The position numbers and the translations under genes are program-made. From Plantibacter sp. VKM Ac-2880 (lineage in GTDB: Bacteria; Actinomycetota; Actinomycetes; Actinomycetales; Microbacteriaceae), in assembly GCF_015351235.1 (NCBI RefSeq), contig NZ_JADKSJ010000001.1, forward strand, positions 1,365,530 to 1,429,529: a DNA stretch of 64,000 nucleotides, given 5' to 3'. Position 1 is the first letter of the stretch. The number at the start of each line of letters is the position of its first letter. Below the pieces are notes generated by a model. The model did no database searches, was not told the DNA's origin, and worked only from the letters and a program-made list of their open reading frames with translations. Below, one piece after another: positions 26,011-34,443 of this stretch.

Positions 26011-26954
26011 CAGTTCGCTCCCGAGAATTCTTTACGACGGTTGACGATGAGTCTGGCGATGAAGTTCACCACGAAGGTGATGATGAACAGGATCAGGCCG
26101 GTGGCGATGAGCTTGTTCACGTCGATGCCGAAGGACTCGGGGAAGTTGAGGGCGATGTTCGCCGCGATGGTGTTCGGGTTGCTCGAGGTGAGCAGGAAGA
26201 ACGAGTAGACGGCCGCCGGCGAGAGCACCAGGGCGACGGCCATGGTCTCGCCGAGTGCGCGGCCGAGGCCGAGCATGGATGCGGACACGATGCCAGGGCG
26301 ACCGAAGGGCAGGACGGCCATCTGGATCATCTCCCAGCGCGTGGCGCCGAGGGCCAGGGCGGCTTCCTCGTGGAGCTTCGGGGTCTGGAGGAAGATCTCG
26401 CGGGAGATGGCCGTGATGATCGGGATGATCATGACGGCGAGGACGAGGGCGACCGTCAGGATCGTCCGCCCGGTGCCGGAGACGGTGCCGCCGAAGAGCG
26501 GGATCCATCCGAGGTTCTCGGACAGCCAGGCGAAGAAGGGCTGGACGAACGGGGCGAGGACGAGCGCGCCCCAGAGGCCGTACACGACCGACGGCACGGC
26601 GGCCAGGAGGTCGATCACGTAGCCGAGGGCGACCGCGAGGCGGCGCGGCGCGTAGTGGGTGATGAAGAGCGCGATCCCGAGGGAGAGCGGCACGGCGATG
26701 GCCAGCGCCAGGACCGCGGCCCAGATGGTGCCGAAGACGAACGGGCCGACGTAGGCCCAGAAGCTCGTCGGTGCGCCGGTGAACGACGAGGAGTCGGCCG
26801 TGAGGGCCGGGAACGCCTGGACGATGAGGAAGATCGCGACCGCCGCCAGGATGACGAGGATGAGTGATCCGGAGACGACGGAGAGCGCGGAGAAGACGCG
26901 GTCGCCGACTCGTTGCTTGGCTTTGGGTCTCGCAGCTAGGGCCTCGACAGCCAT
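26010..26954 (-). CDS. pstC: phosphate ABC transporter permease PstC
   Basis: A 314-residue permease with six predicted membrane helices. The EAA loop is seen in EEAALALGATRWEMIQMAV. PstC pairs with PstA to form the phosphate channel fed by the lipoprotein PstS. The ATG at 26954 starts MAVEALAARP; an upstream extension would enter the hairpin-containing intergenic region. The gene is 121 bp after pstS, a gap that contains a strong stem-loop. Confidence 0.95.
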   Translation of the reverse strand: MAVEALAARPKAKQRVGDRVFSALSVVSGSLILVILAAVAIFLIVQAFPALTADSSSFTGAPTSFWAYVGPFVFGTIWAAVLALAIAVPLSLGIALFITHYAPRRLAVALGYVIDLLAAVPSVVYGLWGALVLAPFVQPFFAWLSENLGWIPLFGGTVSGTGRTILTVALVLAVMIIPIITAISREIFLQTPKLHEEAALALGATRWEMIQMAVLPFGRPGIVSASMLGLGRALGETMAVALVLSPAAVYSFFLLTSSNPNTIAANIALNFPESFGIDVNKLIATGLILFIITFVVNFIARLIVNRRKEFSGAN

Positions 26955-27032
26955 GGGTTCCCGTTCTCTCGATGCGATGGTGGTGCCCCTCGACAACCTC
27001 GGGGAGCGGGTACTGCGGGTGCTGGTGACGCA

Positions 27033-27069
27033 GGTCGAGCGTGCCGGGCAGGACCCGGCACGCTCGACC
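27033..27069 (-). terminator. intercistronic hairpin between pstS and pstC
   Basis: A perfect 16-bp stem (27033-27048 with 27054-27069) with a 5-nt loop begins 6 bp after the pstS stop. No U-tract follows. It probably limits read-through or protects the pstS mRNA 3' end, giving more PstS than permease. Confidence 0.75.
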
Positions 27070-27075
27070 GTCGGA

Positions 27076-28179
27076 CTACTTGATGGACGCGATCGCGTCC
27101 TGGACCTTCTTGGCGAGGTCGGCGGAGAGCGGCGCAGCACCGGCCGACTTCGCTGCCTCTTCCTGGCCGGCGTCGCTGGCGATGTAGCCGGCGTACGCCT
27201 TGACGAGGTCGGCGGCCTTCGGGTCCGCGTACTCCTGGCAGGTGATGAGGTAGCTCACGAGCACGATCGGGTAGTGGGTCGCGTCCGTGGTCTGGCGGTC
27301 CAGCTTGATCGCGATGTCGTTCGCCTCACGGCCCTCGACGAGCGGCGAGCCCTCGACGACGGCGGCAGCACCCTCGGCGCTGTACTCGACGAACTCCTCG
27401 CCGACCTTGATCTTCGCGACACCGAGGTCGCCGGCCTTCGAGGCGTCGGCGTAGCCGATGGTGCCGGTGCCGCCCTTGACGGTGTCGACGACACCCGAGG
27501 TGCCCTTGGCGCCCTCACCCGACTGGAACGGGAAGGTGTCGGCCGGCTCTGCGGTCCAGACGTCCGGTGCGTTCTTGTTCAGGTAGTCGGCGAAGTTCTT
27601 CGTCGTACCCGAGTCGTCCGAACGGTGGACGGCGGTGATGGCCGTCGCCGGCAGCTTCGCCTCAGGGTTCAGGGCGACGATCGCCGGGTCGTCCCAGCTG
27701 GTGATCTGACCGGCGAAGATCTTCGCGATGGTCGCCGCGTCGAGGTTCAGCTCGTCGACGCCCTCGACGTTGAAGATGACCGCGATCGGGGAGATGTAGA
27801 CCGGGAGGTCGATCGCCTTGCTGTCGGCTGCACATGCGGCGAAGGTGCTCGAGAGCTCCTCGTCGGAGAGGGCCGAGTCCGAACCGGCGAACTGCACGCC
27901 ACCGGCGATGAACGCCTTGCGGCCGGCGCCGGAGCCGTCGGGGGAGTAGTTGATGGTGACGTCCGGGTTGGACGTCTGGAAGGCGGCGACCCAGGCTTCC
28001 TGGGCGCTGCCCTGCGACGAAGCGCCGCTGCCGGCCAGGCTGCCCTTGAGGTCGCTGGCGGCTGCGCTCGTGGCGGTGGCGCCGCCTTCGTTGGCCGCAC
28101 AGGAGGTCAGTGCGACAGCTGCGACTGCTGCTACGACCGCGACGCGGCCGAAACGTGAGAACTTCACAGGGATGTCCAT
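27076..28179 (-). CDS. pstS: phosphate-binding lipoprotein PstS
   Basis: A 367-residue phosphate-binding protein. The lipobox LTSC (C27) follows a basic n-region and hydrophobic core, so it is lipid-anchored outside the membrane. Phosphate-contact segments include GASSQGSAQEAW, PDGSGAG and RSDDSGTT. Two starts are possible: ATG at 28179, or GTG at 28167 (beginning VKFSRFGR), which has GGA at better spacing and gives a compact signal peptide; the GTG may be the true start. A PHO box at 28256-28273 precedes it. Confidence 0.95.
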   Translation of the reverse strand: MDIPVKFSRFGRVAVVAAVAAVALTSCAANEGGATATSAAASDLKGSLAGSGASSQGSAQEAWVAAFQTSNPDVTINYSPDGSGAGRKAFIAGGVQFAGSDSALSDEELSSTFAACAADSKAIDLPVYISPIAVIFNVEGVDELNLDAATIAKIFAGQITSWDDPAIVALNPEAKLPATAITAVHRSDDSGTTKNFADYLNKNAPDVWTAEPADTFPFQSGEGAKGTSGVVDTVKGGTGTIGYADASKAGDLGVAKIKVGEEFVEYSAEGAAAVVEGSPLVEGREANDIAIKLDRQTTDATHYPIVLVSYLITCQEYADPKAADLVKAYAGYIASDAGQEEAAKSAGAAPLSADLAKKVQDAIASIK

Positions 28180-28255
28180 TCATTGGTGTGGGTGCGAGCC
28201 GGTGCTGGCTCGTCAGTGACGCTAACCATGCGGCATGACGAGCATCCCCCGTGCT

Positions 28256-28273
28256 GGTAAACAACGGGTGAAC
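28256..28273 (-). promoter_or_regulatory. PHO box upstream of pstS
   Basis: Read on the minus strand, GTTCACC-CGTT-GTTTACC forms two 7-bp repeats with an 11-bp period, matching the actinobacterial PHO box built from GTTCACC repeats. It lies 77 bp before the pstS start, upstream of where a -35 would fall. Confidence 0.8.
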
Positions 28274-28317
28274 GGAGATCGACGGCTTGCTTGCGCGACG
28301 CCGGGGATGCACGCGAA

Positions 28318-28339
28318 ACGGCCCCCTTCTGGGGGCCGT
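28318..28339 (-). terminator. terminator hairpin between pstS promoter and the ppk1-mutT1 unit
   Basis: ACGGCCCCC pairs with GGGGGCCGT around a TTCT loop. It lies 27 bp beyond the mutT1 stop and ends the ppk1-mutT1 transcript before the separate pst promoter. Confidence 0.8.
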
Positions 28340-28366
28340 GACGGTCTCTGTGGGTGCGTGGCCCGC

Positions 28367-29305
28367 TCAGACCCGTGGTTCGTGCGTCTCGATCGCGATG
28401 ATGCCGGAGCTCGGGTTGGTCCGCGAGAGGTGCACGATCGAGAACGCGCCCGTCTCGAGTGCTGCCGCGCTGCCGAGGTAGGACCCGCGGGTCGAGCCGG
28501 TCGCCAGGGCGATCTCGCGGAGGATCTCGGGGAGGACCGGGCCGTGGCTGCAGAGGATGGCGGTCTTCAAGGCCCGGACGCGGCGACCGACGACGCGGCG
28601 GACGTCGGCCTCGCCTCGCTCATATGCGTCCTGGCTGATGAGCTCGGAGCGTTTGGGCTCGATGCCCGCCGCGGCGGCGATGGGGCTCACCGTGCTGACG
28701 CAGCGCACGGCCGTGCTGGTGACGATCTTGCGGGGACCGAAGGCGAGCAGGGTCGCGACGTTGCCAGCGGCCTGCTTGACGCCTCGGGCGGCGAGTGGCC
28801 GGGTCGCGTCCTCGCCAGGCCACTCGGAGGGCGAGGTGGCTTTGCCATGTCGCATGGCGATGAGGGCGAAGGTCGCGGTCACTCCCTCTTCGACGAGCGC
28901 TGCGAACGTCTCGAGGATCTCGACGTCGCGCTCGTAGCTGAGGTAGCTCCGCGCGCGCTTGATGCTGACCCACTCCAGGGCGGCGACTTCCCCGTTGGGG
29001 ATGAACGTGCTCTCGCGGACGGCCTGCTCCGTGACCTCGGCCGACCAGTAGTGGACGATCTTCTCCCGACCGCTGGACAGCGGGTAGGTGGAGACGCCGA
29101 GGGGTACCCCGAGGTGGACGCTCAGTCCCGTCTCCTCCTTGATCTCCCGGACGGCCGTCTCCGCGAGGGTCTCGCCCGGGTCGACCTTCCCCTTGGGGAT
29201 CGTGACGTCGCCGTACACCGTGCGGTGGATGACGAGGAGGTGGACCTTGCCGTCGATGAGACGCCAGCACACCGCACCGGCTGCATAGATTGCCGTCGTC
29301 GTCAT
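28367..29305 (-). CDS. NUDIX hydrolase fused to histidine phosphatase (MutT1-like)
   Basis: A 312-residue two-domain protein. Residues 1-140 are a NUDIX domain with a complete box: G39, E45 and REIKEETGL at 53-61. Residues 145-312 are a SixA-type histidine phosphatase with the catalytic RHG (R152, H153, G154) and a later SHGPVLPE motif. The same fusion is found in mycobacterial MutT1, which sanitises 8-oxo-GTP and degrades diadenosine polyphosphates. The gene follows ppk1 by 52 bp, suggesting joint expression with polyphosphate synthesis. ATG 29305 starts at the NUDIX domain. Confidence 0.9.
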   Translation of the reverse strand: MTTTAIYAAGAVCWRLIDGKVHLLVIHRTVYGDVTIPKGKVDPGETLAETAVREIKEETGLSVHLGVPLGVSTYPLSSGREKIVHYWSAEVTEQAVRESTFIPNGEVAALEWVSIKRARSYLSYERDVEILETFAALVEEGVTATFALIAMRHGKATSPSEWPGEDATRPLAARGVKQAAGNVATLLAFGPRKIVTSTAVRCVSTVSPIAAAAGIEPKRSELISQDAYERGEADVRRVVGRRVRALKTAILCSHGPVLPEILREIALATGSTRGSYLGSAAALETGAFSIVHLSRTNPSSGIIAIETHEPRV

Positions 29306-29357
29306 GGTCTCTACCTCGTCGTGTGGTGGTGCTCGTGCAGGTCGCGGTGCCGCATCG

Positions 29358-31553
29358 TCAGCGACGACTCCTCGGGCGCCGGCGCGCCGCGGTCTCGAGC
29401 ATGAGGGAGTCTTGCAGATCCGTGAGCGGCTGGCCATCAGCGTCGACCGCGTGGCGTGTCCACACCCCGTCGGCGTCGAGCCACCACGACGAGGTCTGCT
29501 CGTCGAGGGCCTGCTCGAACATGGCGGCGGTCGCGGCGAGATGCTTCGGATCGGTGAGGCGCACGAGTGCCTCGACCCGGCGGTCGAGGTTCCGGTGCAT
29601 CATGTCGGCACTGCCGATGAACACGTGCGGATCGCCGTCGTTGTGGAACGAGAAGATGCGGGAGTGCTCGAGGTACCGCCCGAGGATGGACCGCACGCGG
29701 ATCGTCTCGCTCATGCCCGGCTGGCCGGGCTTCAGCGCGCAGATGCCGCGCACCCAGAGGTCGATGGGGACGCCCGCCTGGCTCGCGCGGTACAGGGCGT
29801 CGATGATCGCCTCGTCCACCATGGAGTTGACCTTGATGCGGATGCCGGAGGGCTTGCCCTCCTCCGCGTTCGTCCGCTCCTGCTCGATGTGCTTGAGCAA
29901 TCCCTTGCGGAGGTGGCGGGGCGCGACCAGCAAGCGCTTGAACTTCTTCTCGATGGCGTAGCCGGACAGCTCGTTGAAGAGCCGGGTGAGGTCCTTGCCC
30001 ACCTGGTCGTCGGCCGTGAACAGGCCGAGGTCCTCGTAGATCCGGCTCGTCTTCGGGTTGTAGTTGCCCGTGCCGATGTGGCTGTAGTGGCGCAGCACGC
30101 CCCGCTCCTGACGGACGACGAGGGCGAGCTTGCAGTGGGTCTTCAAGCCGACGAGCCCGTAGACGACGTGGACGCCCGCCTTCTCGAGCTTCCGGGCCCA
30201 GGAGATGTTGTTCTGCTCGTCGAAGCGGGCCTTGATCTCGACCAGGGCGAGGACCTGCTTGCCGGCTTCCGCGGCGTCGATCAGTGCTTCGACGATGGGG
30301 CTGTCGCCGGAGGTCCGGTACAGGGTCTGCTTGATCGCCAGGACGTGCGGGTCTGCCGCCGCCTGTTCGATGAAGGCCTGCACGCTCGTGGCGAAGGACT
30401 CGTAGGGGTGGTGGACGAGGACGTCCTCCCTGGCGATCGACCGGAAGAGATCGGGCTTGCCGTTCGGCTCGTCGGGCTGGAACTGCAGCGCGGTCGTCGG
30501 CACCCGCTTCGGGTACTGCAGGTCGGGACGGTCGATGCCGGCGAGGCTGAAGAGCCCACCGAGGTCGAGCGGCGACGGGAGGCGGTAGACCTCCTGCTCC
30601 GTGATGTCGAGCTCGCGGACGAGCAGGCCGAGGGTGACGTCGTCCATGTCGTCGGTGATCTCGAGCCGGATCGGCGGGCCGAACCGACGACGCAGCAGCT
30701 CCTTCTCGAGGGCCTGGATGAGGTTCTCGGTCTCGTCCTCCTCGATCACCATGTCCTCGTTGCGGGTGACGCGGAACACGTGGTGGTCGACGATCTCCAT
30801 GCCGGGGAACAGGTGGCCCAGGTGGTTGGCGATGACCTCTTCGAGGGCGATGTACCGGACGCTCGGGGCGGTGTCGAGTGCCGCGGAGCGACGCTCGGCC
30901 GGGCCGACCCGGACGAAGCGCGGCATCATCTGCGGCACCTTGAGGCGGGCGAACTCCTCGCGCCCGCTGCGCGTGTTCCGCACTCGCACCGCGAGGTTCA
31001 ACGAGAGGCCCGAGATGTAGGGGAAGGGGTGGGCCGGGTCGACGGCGAGCGGCATGAGGACGGGGAAGACCTGGTTGCTGAAGTACTCGCTGAGGTAGTC
31101 GCGGTCTGCCGCGTCGAGCGAGTCCCAGGTGACGACGGTGACGCCGCGTTCCGCGAGGTCGGGACGCACGAGGTCGTGCCAGGCGCGGGCGTGGCGCTCC
31201 TGGAGGATGTGGGCCTGCTGCGAGATCTCGGAGAGGACGTCGGCCGGGGCGTTGCCCACGTTCGTCGGGACGGCCAGGCCGGTGAGGATGCGGCGCTTCA
31301 GACCGGCGACCCGGACCATGAAGAACTCGTCGAGGTTCGAGGCGAAGATCGCGAGGAAATTGGCGCGTTCGAGGACGGGGAGCGCCGGATCCTCCGCAAG
31401 CTCGAGGACACGCTGGTTGAAGGCGAGCCAGCTGAGTTCGCGGTCGAGGTAGCGGTGTTCGGGCAGCGCAGGATCGTTGCGTTCGAACGCGGGATCGAAG
31501 TCCTCGTCGTCTCCATCGAGGCCGACGTCGAGCACGGTTGGGTCTGCTGGCAT
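29358..31553 (-). CDS. ppk1: polyphosphate kinase 1 (RNA degradosome polyphosphate kinase)
   Basis: A 731-residue PPK1 that polymerises the gamma phosphate of ATP into polyphosphate. The N-terminal domain begins with [20 protein letters not shown]; the catalytic part includes HHPYESF, the nucleotide-binding stretch [11 protein letters not shown] and [14 protein letters not shown] with the conserved His. The C-terminal [20 protein letters not shown] and RRVEALV segments are intact. The start is ATG 31553; the upstream frame has no PPK homology. A PHO box about 44 bp upstream suggests phosphate control, as known for Streptomyces ppk. Confidence 0.96.
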   Translation of the reverse strand: MPADPTVLDVGLDGDDEDFDPAFERNDPALPEHRYLDRELSWLAFNQRVLELAEDPALPVLERANFLAIFASNLDEFFMVRVAGLKRRILTGLAVPTNVGNAPADVLSEISQQAHILQERHARAWHDLVRPDLAERGVTVVTWDSLDAADRDYLSEYFSNQVFPVLMPLAVDPAHPFPYISGLSLNLAVRVRNTRSGREEFARLKVPQMMPRFVRVGPAERRSAALDTAPSVRYIALEEVIANHLGHLFPGMEIVDHHVFRVTRNEDMVIEEDETENLIQALEKELLRRRFGPPIRLEITDDMDDVTLGLLVRELDITEQEVYRLPSPLDLGGLFSLAGIDRPDLQYPKRVPTTALQFQPDEPNGKPDLFRSIAREDVLVHHPYESFATSVQAFIEQAAADPHVLAIKQTLYRTSGDSPIVEALIDAAEAGKQVLALVEIKARFDEQNNISWARKLEKAGVHVVYGLVGLKTHCKLALVVRQERGVLRHYSHIGTGNYNPKTSRIYEDLGLFTADDQVGKDLTRLFNELSGYAIEKKFKRLLVAPRHLRKGLLKHIEQERTNAEEGKPSGIRIKVNSMVDEAIIDALYRASQAGVPIDLWVRGICALKPGQPGMSETIRVRSILGRYLEHSRIFSFHNDGDPHVFIGSADMMHRNLDRRVEALVRLTDPKHLAATAAMFEQALDEQTSSWWLDADGVWTRHAVDADGQPLTDLQDSLMLETAARRRPRSRR

Positions 31554-31596
31554 GTCTTCATCATGACACCGTGACGGCGGTGGTCGCGACGACTGC

Positions 31597-31614
31597 GGTG
31601 AACACTCTGTAAAT
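31597..31614 (-). promoter_or_regulatory. PHO box upstream of ppk1
   Basis: On the minus strand, ATTTACA-GAGT-GTTCACC gives two 7-bp units with an 11-bp period, the same architecture as the pstS box. It lies 44-61 bp upstream of the ppk1 start in the 91-bp mshD-ppk1 gap. Confidence 0.65.
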
Positions 31615-31644
31615 GCGGTCGTCCAGGCGTGCTGTGGAGCGGGA

Positions 31645-32550
31645 TCAGGCGTCGGTTCTCGCGTACTGGACGTCGATCGTGTGGTCGGTGAATCCGAGCG
31701 AGCGGTACAGCGAGACCGCCGGCACGTTGTCCGCTTCGACGTAGAGCGTGACGGCGTCGACCCCACGTTCGCGCAGCCGCGCCAGCCCGGCCTCCATCAG
31801 AAGCCGTCCGAGTCCACGACCACCGGCGGCCGGGTGCACGCCCACCGCGTACACCTCGCCGACCGTCTCCTCGATCTTGAGCCAGATGAACCCGAGCAGG
31901 TCGCCGTCGGACCCGCGGGCCAGGAGGAAGTCGCCGGCGTCGAACCACGATTCGGCCTCGCGCGCGCGGAGGTCGTCGAGGCTCATCCGGCCTTGCTCCG
32001 GGTGGCCGACGAACGCGAGCGCATTGACCTCGAGCCACTCCTGTTCGTCCACACCCGGCGTGAAGGTCTCGATCGTGACGTCCGCGTGCCCCGCGGTCGC
32101 CGATCGCGCGCGGTTCGCCGGCGCCTTCGTCAGGCGCAGCTGCAGGAGCGTCCTGATGGAGGAGAACCCGAACTCCTCGGCGAGCACCCGGGACGCGGGG
32201 TGGTCGCCGTGCGCCCAGATCCGGACGTTCGGTGGGCAGTTCGAGAGGACGCCGCGAAGCGACGCGCGACCGTACCCGTGGCCTCGCCACTCCGGTCCGA
32301 CCACGAACTCCAGTTCGCCGTGCCCCACGATGGCTGCGCCGACGACGGCGAAGTCGTCCGGATCGACCGGTGGGTCCTGGGGCTCGACGGCGAGGATCAG
32401 GGTGCGCGCACCCGAGGCGACGTCGATGAGTGACTGGTCGCTGAACGGGGGCTGACCGTCGACGAGGGACGCGGTCCGTACGAGACGGTCGAGCGCGGCG
32501 CGTGTGGGCGCGTCCTCGACGTTACGAACCGACAGCGTCAGCCGGGGCAT
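31645..32550 (-). CDS. mshD: mycothiol synthase
   Basis: A 301-residue tandem-GNAT acetyltransferase that acetylates Cys-GlcN-Ins to make mycothiol, the main low-molecular-weight thiol of actinobacteria. The N-terminal GNAT half covers about 1-140 and the active C-terminal half about 150-300, with the acetyl-CoA loop [20 protein letters not shown] and the ending [19 protein letters not shown]. It overlaps the glnR 3' end by 29 bp, an arrangement shared with mycobacteria. ATG at 32550 fits the family N-terminus. Confidence 0.93.
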   Translation of the reverse strand: MPRLTLSVRNVEDAPTRAALDRLVRTASLVDGQPPFSDQSLIDVASGARTLILAVEPQDPPVDPDDFAVVGAAIVGHGELEFVVGPEWRGHGYGRASLRGVLSNCPPNVRIWAHGDHPASRVLAEEFGFSSIRTLLQLRLTKAPANRARSATAGHADVTIETFTPGVDEQEWLEVNALAFVGHPEQGRMSLDDLRAREAESWFDAGDFLLARGSDGDLLGFIWLKIEETVGEVYAVGVHPAAGGRGLGRLLMEAGLARLRERGVDAVTLYVEADNVPAVSLYRSLGFTDHTIDVQYARTDA

Positions 32551-33211
32551 GATCGTCCTCGTAGACGTTGAAGCGGTAGCCGACGTTCCGCACGGTGCCG
32601 ATGAGCTGCTCGAGGTCTCCGAGCTTCGCGCGGAGCCGCCGGACGTGCACGTCGACCGTGCGGGTGCCACCGAAGTAGTCGTAGCCCCAGACCTCGCTGA
32701 GCAGTTGCTCGCGCGTGAACACCCGGGAGGGGTGGGTCGCGAAGAACCGGAGCAGCTCGAACTCCTTGAACGTGAGGTCGAGCGGTTTGCCGTGGACCTT
32801 CGCGGAGTAGCTGGCCTCGTCGATGACCACGCCGGACGCCTGGATCTTGCTCGCCGAGTGCTCTTGCGAGGCGCGACCGATGGCGAGCCGGATCCGCGCG
32901 TCGACCTCCGCCGGCCCCGCCGACTCGAGGATGACGTCGTTCACGCCCCAGTCGGCACTGACGGCGGTGAGTCCGCCCTCGGTGAGGATCAGCAGCAGGG
33001 GGACGGACAGCCCCGACGCGCCGAGGATCTTGCACAGCGACTTCGCGCTCGCCAGGTCTTGCCGGGCGTCGACCAGCACCAGGTCCGAACTCGGTGCGTT
33101 CACGAGCTGCGACGGGTCGGCCGGGATCTGCCGGGTGCGGTGGCTGAGGAGTCCGAGGGATGGGAGGACCTCGGTGCCGACCATGGAGGTCAAGACCAAA
33201 ATTTGCGCCAC
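32522..33211 (-). CDS. glnR: GlnR-type OmpR-family nitrogen regulator
   Basis: A 229-residue orphan response regulator. The receiver (1-115) has the GlnR hallmarks [29 protein letters not shown] and [17 protein letters not shown]. It keeps the central Asp (D48) but lacks the N-terminal acidic pair, as in known GlnR proteins that work without classical phosphorylation. The winged-helix output is at about 125-225 ([20 protein letters not shown], then [15 protein letters not shown]). GlnR controls nitrogen assimilation in actinobacteria. GTG at 33211 was chosen because GGGAGG lies 6 bases upstream; the ATG at 33217 would touch the ribosome site. Confidence 0.92.
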   Translation of the reverse strand: MAQILVLTSMVGTEVLPSLGLLSHRTRQIPADPSQLVNAPSSDLVLVDARQDLASAKSLCKILGASGLSVPLLLILTEGGLTAVSADWGVNDVILESAGPAEVDARIRLAIGRASQEHSASKIQASGVVIDEASYSAKVHGKPLDLTFKEFELLRFFATHPSRVFTREQLLSEVWGYDYFGGTRTVDVHVRRLRAKLGDLEQLIGTVRNVGYRFNVYEDDHAPADAVGS

Positions 33212-33320
33212 GCGCATCCTCCCGACTGAGTTTGGAACCATATTAGGCGAACGACTGCGCCCGCCGTCGCACCATCGGCCGGAGGTGGTCCGCCGCTCCC
33301 CGCTCTGTGACAATGGGTCC

Positions 33321-33611
33321 GTGAGCGAAACCACCCTCTCTCCCCGGCTGCGCTGGATCAGCGTCGTCTCCATCTGGGCGCTCGCGCTCATCGGCGTCGT
33401 CGTGTCCGGCCTGCTCTGGAGCCCGGGGGAGACGTTCTTCGGGCTGTCCGCCACGCTCGGCCTCTGCACCCTCGCCGCGTTCTCAGCGCAGTTGCTGACG
33501 CGTCAGAAGATCGGGTTCGTCGACCGCATGTCGACGAGCGTGACCGGCTCGGTGCTGATCCTCGCGCTCGGAGGGGCCGTGTATGGCCTCATCGCACTGG
33601 CTGCGGGGTAG
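33321..33611 (+). CDS. small three-helix membrane protein
   Basis: A 96-residue protein starting at GTG 33321. Hydrophobic segments lie at about 13-33 ([20 protein letters not shown]), 40-59 and 72-94. It is divergent from glnR across 109 bp. I do not recognise the family; the regular spacing of three helices and the absence of charged clusters fit a small integral membrane protein. It is followed after 9 bp by another tiny membrane protein, so both may belong to one transcript. Confidence 0.65.
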   Translation: MSETTLSPRLRWISVVSIWALALIGVVVSGLLWSPGETFFGLSATLGLCTLAAFSAQLLTRQKIGFVDRMSTSVTGSVLILALGGAVYGLIALAAG

Positions 33612-33620
33612 ACTTTCCCC

Positions 33621-33731
33621 ATGCTGCTCGCTCTCGAAATCTTCTTCATCGGCTTGCTCGTCCTCGCCAGCCTCGCCATCGCGTTCACCGCGGTCGTGGT
33701 GCTGAAGAACCTGTACCGCGGACAGCGCTAG
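33621..33731 (+). CDS. 36-residue single-pass membrane microprotein
   Basis: The frame starts at ATG 33621, ends with TAG at 33729-33731, and encodes 36 residues: a hydrophobic helix (LALEIFFIGLLVLASLAIAF) followed by a short basic tail (VLKNLYRGQR). The composition is that of a real membrane helix with a positive-inside C-terminus, not a random GC-rich frame. It sits between two membrane or lipid-related genes with short gaps (9 and 12 bp), which supports translation. Function is unknown. Confidence 0.6.
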   Translation: MLLALEIFFIGLLVLASLAIAFTAVVVLKNLYRGQR

Positions 33732-33743
33732 TCGGGCTCCTCG

Positions 33744-34442
33744 ATGATCGAGATCCCGAGCGGCCTGCCGAGCGAACTGGTCCCGCTGTCCTGGCTGATC
33801 GGCGTCTGGGAGGGCACCGGGGTCATCGACTACAAGATCGGTGACGAGACCGTCACCCGCGAGTTCGGTCAGCGCGTCAGTTTCAGCCACGACGGCCTGC
33901 CGTACCTGAACTACAACTCCTACACCTGGCTCCTCCCGGAGCAGCCAGCGGCCGACGCCGAGGGTGCCTCGACGACCGACGCCGACAGCCTCTCCGACGA
34001 CGCCGGTGCTGAGGCGACGGACGCTCCGCTCGACCCGCTGGCCGCCCCCGAGCCGCTCGTCACCGAGACCGGCTACTGGCGTCTGGAACGACCCCTCATC
34101 GAAGGCGATCCGGGTCCGGGCATGCTCCCTGGACAGGGGCCGAGGCCGTTCGGTACGGCCCAATCGGTGGAGGCGCTGCGGACCTCGACCGGCGCATTCC
34201 CGCTGCAGGTGTCGATCGTCCACCCGAACGGGGTGAGCGAGCTCTACCTGGGGCAGATCGACGGCCCGCGCATCGACCTTGCGACCGACGCCGTGGTGCG
34301 CACCGCGGGTGCCAAGGAGTACGCCGCAGCCACCCGCCTCTACGGCCTCGTCGAGAACCACCTGCTGTGGGCGTGGGACATCGCCGCACTCGGCCAGGAT
34401 CTCCGCACGCACGCCTCGGCGCGCCTGGCCAAAGCCGACTGA
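33744..34442 (+). CDS. nitrobindin-like FABP-family heme-binding protein
   Basis: A 232-residue beta-barrel protein of the DUF1794/nitrobindin group. The N-terminal GVWEGTG matches the family GxWxGxG motif, and YLNYNSYTW and the C-terminal LLWAWDIAALGQDLRTHASARL match the rest, with H in THASA at the position of the axial heme ligand in nitrobindins. A 50-residue acidic Asp/Ala/Glu-rich insertion (about 68-115) is unusual. Mycobacterial Rv0813c is a relative from a similar neighbourhood. It may sense or scavenge nitric oxide or bind a small ligand; heme binding is inferred. ygfZ begins 1 bp after its stop. Confidence 0.82.
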   Translation: MIEIPSGLPSELVPLSWLIGVWEGTGVIDYKIGDETVTREFGQRVSFSHDGLPYLNYNSYTWLLPEQPAADAEGASTTDADSLSDDAGAEATDAPLDPLAAPEPLVTETGYWRLERPLIEGDPGPGMLPGQGPRPFGTAQSVEALRTSTGAFPLQVSIVHPNGVSELYLGQIDGPRIDLATDAVVRTAGAKEYAAATRLYGLVENHLLWAWDIAALGQDLRTHASARLAKAD

Positions 34443-34443
34443 C

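Noticed and set aside
29304..31574. 756-codon plus-strand frame opposite ppk1
   Set aside because: It is complementary to the ppk1 codons, rich in Val/Glu/Arg/Asp as expected for high-GC antisense frames, and has no family motif.
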